Notes: generated by a model not told the origin, from the letters alone. A stretch of DNA of 6,172 bases from Fimbriimonadaceae bacterium (GCA_019454665.1 JACFNW010000145.1:1-6172), one strand, 5' to 3'; numbered from the stretch's first letter, positions 1 through 5,043 are shown. Numbers and translations: made by a program.

Positions 1-326
1 TCGTTCGCCACCAGCACGCACTCGCGCCCATGGATGCGCCCGATCCCCGTGACCAACCCTGCGCTCGGCGCGTCGCCGCCATACATCCCGTGGGCCGCCA
101 GCGTGCTGAACTCCATGAACGGCGCGCCGGGGTCGAGCAGGTCCTCGATGCGCTCGCGGGCGAGCAACTTGCCACGCTGCCGATGCTTGGCGATGGCGTC
201 CTCGCCGCCACCGACCATCGCTCGCGCCATGTGCGAGCGGTACTCGTCCAAAATGGCGTCCATCGCGGCTCGGTTCGCGCGGTGCTCGTCGTCGTGCAGG
301 TGGACCGTGGATCGCAAGGGCTCCAT
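1..326 (-). CDS. mccB: Acyl-CoA carboxylase carboxyltransferase (beta) subunit, methylcrotonyl-CoA type; N-terminal part only
   Basis: The gene runs off the left edge; 108 complete codons plus two bases are visible, reading leftward. The family transfers the carboxyl group from carboxybiotin to an acyl-CoA, with a biotinylated alpha subunit not seen here. Residues 17-36 are the usual N-terminal helix, residues 39-60 carry the hallmark GGGEDAIAKHRQRGKLLARERI, and residues 63-108 continue with LLDPGAPFMEFSTLAAHGMYGG and LVTGIGRIHGRECVLVAN, the start of the crotonase-like carboxyltransferase fold. The AAHGMYGG stretch favours the methylcrotonyl-CoA carboxylase subfamily (leucine catabolism) over propionyl-CoA carboxylase. 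A geranyl-CoA or other acyl-CoA enzyme cannot be excluded without the rest. The ATG at 326 fits the family's usual MExL start. There is no clear Shine-Dalgarno sequence, but a TACTCT hexamer lies 8 nt upstream. It is divergent from the Clp1-like gene. Confidence 0.88.
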   Translation of the reverse strand, partial: MEPLRSTVHLHDDEHRANRAAMDAILDEYRSHMARAMVGGGEDAIAKHRQRGKLLARERIEDLLDPGAPFMEFSTLAAHGMYGGDAPSAGLVTGIGRIHGRECVLVAN

Positions 327-334
327 CGCGTCGT

Positions 335-340
335 AGAGTA
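335..340 (-). promoter_or_regulatory. Possible -10 element of the carboxyltransferase gene
   Basis: TACTCT on the minus strand fits the loose TAnnnT -10 pattern and lies 8 nt before the ATG at 326. That would give a leaderless or nearly leaderless transcript, in keeping with the absence of a Shine-Dalgarno sequence. No -35 hexamer is recognisable. This is weak on its own; the similar arrangement before two VapB genes in this window is the only extra support. Confidence 0.25.
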
Positions 341-385
341 CCGTGACGGCGACCCTGGCCCGGACTGCCATACTTCGCAACAGCG

Positions 386-1306
386 ATGGCGCACAACACG
401 CTTCTCGTGGGCTCACCCGACGCGTCTTGGCGCGAGTGGCTCAAGCGCGAGTTGGGGGACCGCGACCTCGTGTGCCTCGACCCCGACCAGAGCGACCTCG
501 ATTCCCTGGGCCGAGTGGTCTTGCGGCGGCAGGGCAAGGTCAAGGCTTGGCGGTTCATCGGTTCGCTCGACGCGTTGCGCGCCCCCCACGTCGTTCTGGC
601 GGCCCTGATTGGCTTCCTGGGCAAGGTTCAAGGCGATACCGTGGTGCTCGCCCCTGCCTACAAGGCCACGCCGATCTCGCGCCACTTGGCCACCCTCATC
701 GCCCAAGTCGTCCAGCCTTCCCAAATCCTGATGGCCGAAGGCTGCACCGCGCCAAAGATCGGCTGGCCGATCGGTCCGGAGTCGGTGGCGTTGGAACCCG
801 GCTTCCCGCCCGTGGTCGTCGGCGCCCAACGCCGCGCCCACTGGCTGAAACTCTTCGAGCAGAGCGAGACGCACGTCATCGAACTCGACCGGGTGGCCCT
901 GGAGGGCACGCGGCTGGGCACGGGCGAATGGGTGGACCCAGAGGTGTTGCGGGGCATCGGACTGCCTGCGACGGCTCGCGCCGAAACCGCCGGCGGACAC
1001 CTGGTGCTGGTGACGGACGACGACCTCGACGACGACCTGGTGGGCCGGGCGATGGACCACTTCCACTGTGCGCGGGTGTTCTTCGTGCGCCCCTCCGACC
1101 TGAGCGGGCTGCTCTGCTCGTTCGCCCGCGACAGCGGCGAGGACTTTGGCATGGGCGTTGTGGAGTCGGTGGATTTCGGCGCGCGCCGGGTCAAGGTGCA
1201 CAGCACCGCAGTGGCGCCCGCCCCCGTGCGAATCCTGCGCCTGGGATCGCTGCGGCTCTACGGCAACGGGGCCGAGGCTGGGGAACTCAAACCCTGGCAG
1301 GTCTAG
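386..1306 (+). CDS. Clp1/GRC3-like protein (polynucleotide 5'-kinase fold) with degenerate Walker A
   Basis: A 306-aa protein that lines up by eye, end to end, with archaeal and eukaryotic Clp1/GRC3 RNA 5'-kinases. Residues 5-19 (TLLVGSPDASWREWL) sit where the family has GPxDSGKTTL; the P-loop Gly-Lys-Ser/Thr is Ser14-Trp15-Arg16. Residues 31-46 (LDPDQSDLDSLGRVVL) match DADVGQSDIGPPGTVGL, keeping QSD. FIGS at 57-60 matches FVGS. The DTTG motif is replaced around LAPAY (88-92). Residues 103-119 match the 'lkPd.iialq' strand, 149-180 (RRAHWLKLF...ALEGTRLGTG) the 'RR..F..yf...GT.lG.G' segment, and 240-291 the C-terminal beta domain (GMGVVESVDF...VRILRLGSLRL). With the catalytic lysine gone it is probably not an active kinase; an RNA- or partner-binding pseudoenzyme is my inference. 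The first in-frame ATG is used; there is no strong ribosome binding site. It is followed 11 nt later by the phosphatase gene. Alternative: an unrelated hypothetical protein. Confidence 0.65.
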   Translation: MAHNTLLVGSPDASWREWLKRELGDRDLVCLDPDQSDLDSLGRVVLRRQGKVKAWRFIGSLDALRAPHVVLAALIGFLGKVQGDTVVLAPAYKATPISRHLATLIAQVVQPSQILMAEGCTAPKIGWPIGPESVALEPGFPPVVVGAQRRAHWLKLFEQSETHVIELDRVALEGTRLGTGEWVDPEVLRGIGLPATARAETAGGHLVLVTDDDLDDDLVGRAMDHFHCARVFFVRPSDLSGLLCSFARDSGEDFGMGVVESVDFGARRVKVHSTAVAPAPVRILRLGSLRLYGNGAEAGELKPWQV

Positions 1307-1309
1307 AAT

Positions 1310-1314
1310 AGGAG
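1310..1314 (+). promoter_or_regulatory. Ribosome binding site of the histidine phosphatase gene
   Basis: AGGAG three bases before the ATG at 1318, just after the TAG stop (1304-1306) of the preceding gene. The spacing is rather short, but the site fixes the start and supports cotranslation within one operon. Confidence 0.6.
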
Positions 1315-1317
1315 TCC

Positions 1318-1923
1318 ATGCGCATCATTCTGGTCCGGCACGGACAAACGGCGTGGAACGTCGCGAACCGCGCCCAAGGCCACAGCGACGAGCCGCTCGA
1401 CGCCTTGGGGGAGCGCCAAATCGCCGCCCTCGCCGAAGCGCTCTCTGGCGAACGCATCCGACGCATCGTTTCCAGCGACCTATCCCGTGCGCGAAAAACC
1501 GCCGAGACGGTCGCGGCCAAGCACGGGCTGGAAGTGGAACTCGATCCCAGATTGCGCGAACGGTCGTTCGGAGAGTGGGAGGGCCGGGCCTTCGAAGCCA
1601 TCCGCAAAGACGTGGACGACCGCGTCAAAGCGGGCCACCATCCCCTCGAAGTCTGCCCGCCGGGGGGAGAGAGCGTGCGCGACGTTTGGCACCGTCTGGC
1701 CCCGGTCATCGCATCGCTCCGCCACGAAAGACGACCGATCCTCGTTTCGACCCACGGAATGGCGAAGTCCATCCTCCTCGCCGGGTTGCTGGGCGCGGAC
1801 GAGTCCGTGGCGCGAGCGTTCCGCTTCGGCAACACGGCGATCTCCGTCGTCGGCCTGCACGGCGGCAACCGCGTGGTGCTGGAGCGCTACAACGACACCC
1901 GCCACCTGGAGGGCTTGGAGTGA
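1318..1923 (+). CDS. Histidine phosphatase family protein (phosphoglycerate mutase-like)
   Basis: A 201-aa, full-length branch of the histidine phosphatase superfamily. The phospho-accepting histidine is H8 in LVRHGQT (residues 5-11). R57 lies in SSDLSRARKTAET, the acid E81 in LRERSFGEWEG, and the second catalytic histidine is H146 in VSTHG. The FGNTAISVV stretch near residues 170-178 is typical of the CobC/GpmB-like group. Such enzymes remove phosphate from small metabolites (phosphoglycerates, alpha-ribazole phosphate, sugar phosphates) in the cytoplasm. The sequence does not tell which substrate, and no cobalamin genes are nearby to favour CobC. The gene sits 11 nt after the Clp1-like gene, and its TGA overlaps the GTG start of lnt, so all three are likely cotranscribed. 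Confidence 0.9.
   Translation: MRIILVRHGQTAWNVANRAQGHSDEPLDALGERQIAALAEALSGERIRRIVSSDLSRARKTAETVAAKHGLEVELDPRLRERSFGEWEGRAFEAIRKDVDDRVKAGHHPLEVCPPGGESVRDVWHRLAPVIASLRHERRPILVSTHGMAKSILLAGLLGADESVARAFRFGNTAISVVGLHGGNRVVLERYNDTRHLEGLE
1908..1913 (+). promoter_or_regulatory. Ribosome binding site deciding the GTG start of lnt
   Basis: GGAGGG inside the last codons of the phosphatase gene, 6 nt before the GTG at 1920. The same frame stays open far upstream (to 1146), so this site together with the GTGA overlap is what places the lnt start. Confidence 0.7.
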
Positions 1924-3398
1924 AGGACAAGGTGTTGCGCGGCTGGCCCTCGGTGTTGAGCGCCGTGCTGGTCAGCCTGTCGTTGCATCCCGTGGCCTGG
2001 TGGCCGCTGGTGTTCGTGGCCGTCGCCCCGTGGCTGTGGAGCCTGATCAGCGCCGACCCGCGCGGCGCGTTCCGCTCGGGCTGGACGTTTGGCTTCTGCT
2101 TCTGGCTGGCGCAGATGAACTGGGTGCGCGAGTTCGTGTTCCGCTGGACCGAGAGCCCCGTGCTGTCCGCCGTCCCGTGGGTCGTCTGCGGGTTTCTGGG
2201 TGCGTGGTACTTCGCCGGGTTGGGGTGGCTGGTCCAAAGGCTGTGGACCCAGGGCCGCTGGTGGGCCATCCCTTTGGCTTGGGCGGGCCTCGAGGTCGGT
2301 CGGTCCTACATCCCCTACCTGGCGTTCCCTTGGAGCCTGCTCGCCTCGCCGCTGGCAGCGGCCCCGGAGCTGATCCAATCGGCCCGGATCGGCACGGTCT
2401 ACTTCGTTTCGGCCTGGGCGGCGCTCGCGAACGTGTGGCTCGCGATGGCCTTCCGTGCCCGGACGACGGGTGTCCATCGCAAGCGGCTCTGGGCCGGCGG
2501 GCTCGCGTTCGCCGCCGTGGGGATCGGCTCCTATGTCGCGTACGGGATGCAGGCGAACCCGCAAGGCGAACGCGTCCGAATCGCCGTCGGCCAGCCGGGA
2601 ACCGACCTCGCGTTCGGCGACCCCGCGACCGAGGACTCCCGCGTGGCGCAGGCCATCCCGCCGCTGTATGCCAAGGCGCGTGCCGAAAACGCCCGAATGC
2701 TGGTCTTGCCCGAGGGGCTGGTCAACGGTGGCGCGGGCCTTCCGCCGATCACGGCCTTCTTGGTTCAAGAGGAACCGCCCGTCCTGTTCGGCGGAACGCG
2801 GGGCGTCTCGCCCGCCTACCAAACGGCCTACAAGTACGATGGCGAGTGGGATTTCGCCGACAAGACGCGCCTCGTCATCTTCGGCGAGTTCGTGCCCGGG
2901 CGCGACGTGTTGCCCTTCCTCAAGAACTTCAATCTCCCCACGGGCGACCTGCATCCGGGCAAGGAGACCAAAGCCCTTCGCGTTGCTGGCCTGACCGTCG
3001 GCCCGCTGATCTGCTTCGAAGGGCTGTTCCACAACCTCGGCTACCGCCAACGCGCCAACGGGGCGCAGATGCTGGCCGTGATGTCCATTGACGACTGGTA
3101 CATGGGCACCTCGGCGCCCGCGCAACTGCGCGAGGGCACCATCTGGCGAGCCGTCGAAACCGGCCTGCCGACCGTCCGTTCGGCCTCGCTGGGCTCAACA
3201 TTGGCCGTCAACGGGCGGGGCGACGTGCTGGCGGAACTGCCGCTCGGCCAGCGGGACGCCTTGATCGTGGACATGTTGATCGGCCCGCCGCTTCCCAGGG
3301 CTTGGGTGGCGGAAGCCATGCCCTGGTTTCTGTTGGCTTGGCTGTTCGTTTGCTCCCTGGGCCGCGCGAATCCCAGGAGTTCGGGTCGAGCATCTTGA
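1920..3398 (+). CDS. lnt: Apolipoprotein N-acyltransferase
   Basis: 492 aa, close to the usual ~500. The enzyme adds the third acyl chain to the N-terminal cysteine of lipoproteins in the inner membrane, the last step of lipoprotein maturation. Residues 10-210 hold several hydrophobic membrane segments (about 10-42, 82-107, 157-180, 189-210), including the FPWSLL motif at 136-141. Residues 216-455 form the periplasmic carbon-nitrogen hydrolase domain, and a last helix spans about 464-480. The Glu-Lys-Cys triad is complete: E265 in VLPEG, K315 in ADKTRLV (followed by FGEF, E323) and C365 in ICFEG. The start is the GTG whose last two bases belong to the phosphatase TGA, with GGAGGG 6 nt upstream. 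It ends the three-gene cluster. Its presence points to a diderm cell with outer-membrane lipoproteins. Confidence 0.95.
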   Translation: MKDKVLRGWPSVLSAVLVSLSLHPVAWWPLVFVAVAPWLWSLISADPRGAFRSGWTFGFCFWLAQMNWVREFVFRWTESPVLSAVPWVVCGFLGAWYFAGLGWLVQRLWTQGRWWAIPLAWAGLEVGRSYIPYLAFPWSLLASPLAAAPELIQSARIGTVYFVSAWAALANVWLAMAFRARTTGVHRKRLWAGGLAFAAVGIGSYVAYGMQANPQGERVRIAVGQPGTDLAFGDPATEDSRVAQAIPPLYAKARAENARMLVLPEGLVNGGAGLPPITAFLVQEEPPVLFGGTRGVSPAYQTAYKYDGEWDFADKTRLVIFGEFVPGRDVLPFLKNFNLPTGDLHPGKETKALRVAGLTVGPLICFEGLFHNLGYRQRANGAQMLAVMSIDDWYMGTSAPAQLREGTIWRAVETGLPTVRSASLGSTLAVNGRGDVLAELPLGQRDALIVDMLIGPPLPRAWVAEAMPWFLLAWLFVCSLGRANPRSSGRAS

Positions 3399-3535
3399 GC
3401 AACCATCACGCCGGTGTTCGCGGGACGAGGGCAAGGCGCAGGCGTTCGAGCGGGCGAGGGAGCGGGTGTAGGGCTGAACGTGGCATGGGCATCTTGCCCA
3501 TGCCACGCAGATTGCTACAGGTCCGTGGGAGACGC
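3399..3535. other. Convergent intergenic region between lnt and the DUF5615 toxin gene
   Basis: 137 nt between the lnt stop and the stop of the leftward toxin gene. The only structure seen is the palindromic repeat at 3479-3507. No T-tract follows it on either strand, so it is not a classical intrinsic terminator, although a strong hairpin between convergent genes could still limit read-through. Confidence 0.6.
3479..3507 (+). repeat. Perfect palindromic repeat, copy 1
   Basis: Arms of 13 bp (3479-3491 and 3495-3507) pair perfectly around a TCT loop; the core arm is GTGGCATGGGCA. The right arm contains TGCCCATGCCACG, found again at 3948-3960 and 4732-4744 in the same direction. A REP/MITE-like, non-autonomous element fits best. 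Chance translations of such repeats give strings like GILPM and GQDAHAT, which I recall from many predicted proteins of Planctomycetes and related phyla. Confidence 0.85.
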
Positions 3536-3871
3536 CTATGGAATGACCATCACGGATTCGACTGGGTCAGAATAGAAAGTCGCGACATCCCGCGCGCGAT
3601 GCCGCAGCAGGGTCTCCACAAGGACGGTCCGGCAGTCGCCGAGACGGATCCAGATCACCTTCGGCGGGGGACCCGAGGTAAGTGCGCGTTGCTGGAAGTC
3701 CGAGTCCTTCGTGACGATGAGCAGGCCTTCCGCCCGAGCAACGTCCCAGATTGCAGAGTCTGTGGAGGTGATGCCGCCCTCGAGATTCTCGACATGCAGG
3801 GACTCCGGATGGATGTCTGCCAGTCGGACCAGCAACGCGGGCGAGAGATTGGCGTCGAAGAGAAGCCTCAT
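3536..3871 (-). CDS. DUF5615 family PIN-like toxin
   Basis: 111 aa, full length for the family. MRLLFDANLSPALLVRL at the N-terminus carries D6 and N8; TDSAIWDVARAEGLLIVTKDSDF (37-59) carries D38, D56 and D58; and KVIWIRLGDC (71-80) matches the conserved 'PPKVIWLRLGNCST' segment. These acidic residues are what a PIN-like metal-dependent RNase needs, so the protein looks intact. A longer in-frame start at 3976 exists, but the first 35 residues would be low-complexity, Arg-rich and unlike the family. The ATG at 3871 overlaps the stop of the DUF433 remnant (ATGA), the normal antitoxin-toxin layout. RNase activity and toxicity are inferred from the family. Its cognate antitoxin is broken, which makes it an orphan toxin in this window. 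Confidence 0.85.
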   Translation of the reverse strand: MRLLFDANLSPALLVRLADIHPESLHVENLEGGITSTDSAIWDVARAEGLLIVTKDSDFQQRALTSGPPPKVIWIRLGDCRTVLVETLLRHRARDVATFYSDPVESVMVIP

Positions 3872-3969
3872 TCCAAGGGGGCGACCAGGCGTCGCTCGCG
3901 CTCGGCGGCGAAGGCGAGGCAGGCGCGGATGTCGTTCAACTCCAGGTTGCCCATGCCACGGCTGTGCAT
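3868..3969 (-). pseudogene. DUF433 antitoxin gene remnant (C-terminus only)
   Basis: Reading leftward, the last 27 codons give NLELNDIRACLAFAAERERR and a short tail. This is the conserved C-terminus of DUF433 antitoxins ('YPDLTLEDIRACLAFAADRERR'), which normally precede and overlap DUF5615 genes. The usual ~45 N-terminal residues, including the DNA-binding part, are missing. At the junction (about 3946/3947) the coding sequence gives way to GTGGCATGGGCAA, an arm of the palindromic repeat found elsewhere in the window. The frame stays open, and a 33-aa product could start at the ATG ending at 3969. It would lack the N-terminal domain; whether it can still neutralise the toxin is unknown. Confidence 0.75.
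3947..3960 (+). repeat. Half copy of the palindromic repeat at the DUF433 breakpoint
   Basis: TTGCCCATGCCACG is identical to 3494-3507, the loop end plus right arm of copy 1. The left arm is absent: the bases before it are DUF433 coding sequence. It lies between the broken antitoxin and the promoter of the next TA module. Confidence 0.7.
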
Positions 3970-3976
3970 CGTGCAC
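3964..3976. promoter_or_regulatory. Candidate operator of VapBC module ii
   Basis: GTGCA-TCG-TGCAC is a perfect inverted repeat just upstream of the TATAAT hexamer, inside the promoter spacer. Type II antitoxins usually repress their own operon by binding such sites, so VapB binding here is a reasonable inference. The arms are short (5 bp), so chance cannot be excluded. Confidence 0.4.
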
Positions 3977-3980
3977 CAGC

Positions 3981-3986
3981 TATAAT
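3981..3986 (+). promoter_or_regulatory. -10 box of VapBC module ii
   Basis: A consensus TATAAT in otherwise GC-rich sequence, 7 nt before the ATG at 3994. Transcription would begin at or next to the start codon, so the mRNA is probably leaderless; accordingly no Shine-Dalgarno sequence is visible. No good -35 hexamer is seen 16-18 nt upstream. Confidence 0.55.
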
Positions 3987-3993
3987 CTGATGT

Positions 3994-4233
3994 ATGATGC
4001 GCACCACATTCACACCCAATCCCCGGGTTGATCGGGCCATCCGCGAGCGGACGGAACGCGAAGGCAAGTCGCTGAGCCAGGTCGTCAACGAGCTCATCGA
4101 GGCCGCGCTCGAGCCGGAGAGCCCACCGGCCGCGCCATACCGAGTGCGAGCCAAGCCGCTCGGGCTGCGCCCCGGCATCGACCCGGAGAAGCTCGGCGAA
4201 CTCCTCCATGGCCTGGACGCGGAAGAACGATGA
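3994..4233 (+). CDS. vapB: VapB-type antitoxin (ribbon-helix-helix), module ii
   Basis: 79 aa. Residues 2-42 (MRTTFTPNPRVDRAIRERTE...SLSQVVNELIEAAL) fit a ribbon-helix-helix DNA-binding domain: a short beta strand, then two amphipathic helices. The C-terminal part (YRVRAKPLGLRPGIDPEKLGELLHGLDAEE) matches the toxin-binding tail of VapB proteins that pair with TIGR00028-like toxins ('LGLRPGIDxxKLxxLxxxLE'). Two adjacent ATG codons (3994 and 3997) are both possible starts; the family usually begins MRTT, so 3997 may be the true one. The stop overlaps the toxin ATG (ATGA at 4230). It should neutralise the adjacent toxin and repress its own promoter, as is general for the family. Confidence 0.85.
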   Translation: MMRTTFTPNPRVDRAIRERTEREGKSLSQVVNELIEAALEPESPPAAPYRVRAKPLGLRPGIDPEKLGELLHGLDAEER

Positions 4234-4658
4234 TCATCTCCGACCTGAACGTCCTGCTGTACGCCATCGACACGGAGTCGGCATTCCACACGAGGGCCCG
4301 CACTTGGTGGGAGGACCTGCTCAACGGACACGGAAGGGTCGGCATTTCCTGGCACGTGGCGTTGGGCTTCGTGCGGCTGTCGACCAGCGAGCGCGTCTTC
4401 CGTAACCCCCTTTCGCTCGGCGAAGCTTGGGACGAGGTGGAGGCTTGGATGGCGATGCCCGGCGTGGTCGCAGTGCATCCGGGTCCGGGGCACCTGGGCC
4501 GAGTTCGGGACCTGCTCGCGCCGCTCGGGGCCGGGGGCAAGCTGGTCGCCGACGCGCACCTCGCGGCTCTCGCCATCGAGCAACACGCCACGTTGGCCAC
4601 CAACGACCGCGACTTCCAGCGCTTCGCCGGGTTGCGAACGGTCAATCCGGTGGCATGA
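4230..4658 (+). CDS. vapC: VapC-type PIN-domain toxin, module ii (TIGR00028-like)
   Basis: 142 aa, full length. D5 (MIISDLNVLLYA), D108 (LVADAHLAALAIE) and the TNDRDF motif at 125-129 provide the PIN-domain acidic residues. The middle segment WHVALGFVRLST..RVFRNPLSLGEA is typical of the TIGR00028/Mtu PIN subfamily, where 'W..l.gFlRl' stands in place of the usual glutamate helix. VapC toxins are Mg-dependent RNases that stop translation by cutting tRNA or rRNA; the target here cannot be read from sequence. Translation is coupled to the antitoxin by an ATGA overlap, with GGAAGA just upstream. The last two codons and stop (GTGGCATGA) coincide with the first half-arm of the repeat that follows. 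Confidence 0.88.
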   Translation: MIISDLNVLLYAIDTESAFHTRARTWWEDLLNGHGRVGISWHVALGFVRLSTSERVFRNPLSLGEAWDEVEAWMAMPGVVAVHPGPGHLGRVRDLLAPLGAGGKLVADAHLAALAIEQHATLATNDRDFQRFAGLRTVNPVA

Positions 4659-4744
4659 AGTGGCATGGCCGTCCCGGCCATGGTGAACAGCAAGCGCACG
4701 AGCGGGACGCTCGTGCCACACATGGGCAAGATGCCCATGCCACG
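4650..4744 (+). repeat. Composite palindromic repeat with three stem-loops
   Basis: Three successive inverted repeats are visible: CATGGCCG/CGGCCATG (4664-4671, 4675-4682, loop TCC); GCACGAGCG/CGCTCGTGC (4696-4704, 4708-4716, loop GGA); and CATGGGCA/TGCCCATG (4721-4728, 4732-4739, loop AGA). All have three-base loops. GTGGCATG occurs twice at the left end (4650-4657 and 4660-4667), and GCCAC follows stems two and three. The third stem plus its tail is the reverse complement of the core of copy 1 at 3480-3506. It separates TA modules ii and iii and may also form a terminator-like barrier, although no T-tract is present. Confidence 0.85.
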
Positions 4745-4760
4745 ATCAAGGCCCCAAAAG

Positions 4761-4790
4761 TTCTACCGTTCTCCCTATCGTACGGTAGAA
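4761..4790. promoter_or_regulatory. Operator palindrome of VapBC module iii
   Basis: TTCTACCGT (4761-4769) and ACGGTAGAA (4782-4790) are perfect 9-bp inverted arms separated by 12 nt. The right arm overlaps the -10 hexamer and the left arm covers the -35 region. A dimer of VapB dimers bound here would block RNA polymerase. This is the strongest operator-like site in the window. Confidence 0.65.
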
Positions 4791-4791
4791 T
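4786..4791 (+). promoter_or_regulatory. -10 box of VapBC module iii
   Basis: TAGAAT (5 of 6 to consensus) ends 6 nt before the ATG at 4798, so the predicted transcription start is at the A of the start codon. No Shine-Dalgarno sequence is present, in agreement with a leaderless mRNA. The hexamer lies in the right arm of the operator palindrome. No convincing -35 is seen. Confidence 0.5.
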
Positions 4792-4797
4792 GGCACC

Positions 4798-5043
4798 ATG
4801 TCGCTGAACATCAAGAACCCCGAGACCCATCGGATGGCCAAGGAGCTGGCCCAGCGGAGGGCGGTGAGCGTCACCCAGGCCGTGACCGACGCCCTGCGCG
4901 AGGCGTTGGACAAGGAGCCGATGTCTCAGCGGCGGTACGAGAATGTGCTCAAGATCGCCCGGGAGATTCGCGAAGCGCTACCCCCGGAGGCCCTGGCGTA
5001 CAACGTGGACGACCTCTACGACGAGATGGGATTGCCACAGTGA
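4798..5043 (+). CDS. vapB: VapB-type antitoxin, Rv0623/PSK family, module iii
   Basis: 81 aa. The start MSLNIKNPETHRMAKELAQRRAVSVTQAVTDALREAL is the standard N-terminal ribbon-helix-helix of the Rv0623-like antitoxin family (I recall this as PF07704). The C-terminus, about residues 55-80 with LPPEALAYNVDDLYDEMGLP, matches the usual toxin-binding end 'LP....s.ddLLYDE.GLP'. It is complete. It begins 8 nt after a 9-bp-arm palindrome that is presumably its own operator, and its TGA overlaps the GTG of the toxin gene, giving strict translational coupling. It should bind and silence the adjacent VapC. Confidence 0.9.
   Translation: MSLNIKNPETHRMAKELAQRRAVSVTQAVTDALREALDKEPMSQRRYENVLKIAREIREALPPEALAYNVDDLYDEMGLPQ

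Noticed and set aside
343..1311. Long + strand frame (322 codons) overlapping the Clp1-like gene
   Set aside because: Arg/Pro/Gly-rich translation typical of an out-of-frame shadow in high-GC DNA; the 386-1306 frame has family-like motifs and connects neatly to the next gene.
1887..3125. 412-codon minus-strand frame opposite lnt
   Set aside because: Antisense shadow of lnt, which has a complete catalytic triad; the antisense translation is low-complexity with no recognisable domain.
3399..3478. Intrinsic terminator directly after lnt
   Set aside because: No stem-loop followed by a T-run; the only strong hairpin is the dispersed repeat at 3479-3507.
3302..3985. 227-codon + strand frame spanning the end of lnt, the repeat and the antisense of DUF5615
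   Set aside because: It contains the repeat-derived string GILPMPR and has no domain; the opposite strand carries a well-supported DUF5615 gene.
3936..4721. 261-codon minus-strand frame across VapBC module ii
   Set aside because: Antisense of two clearly assigned TA genes; part of its start is translated palindromic repeat.
3479..4744. CRISPR array
   Set aside because: Repeats are few, irregularly spaced (hundreds of bases apart) and surround genes, not spacers; no cas genes are seen.
4665..5039. Upstream extension of the module iii VapC frame to an ATG at 4665
   Set aside because: This part translates the composite repeat and an out-of-frame vapB; the GTG at 5040 gives a normal-length VapC with a GTGA overlap.
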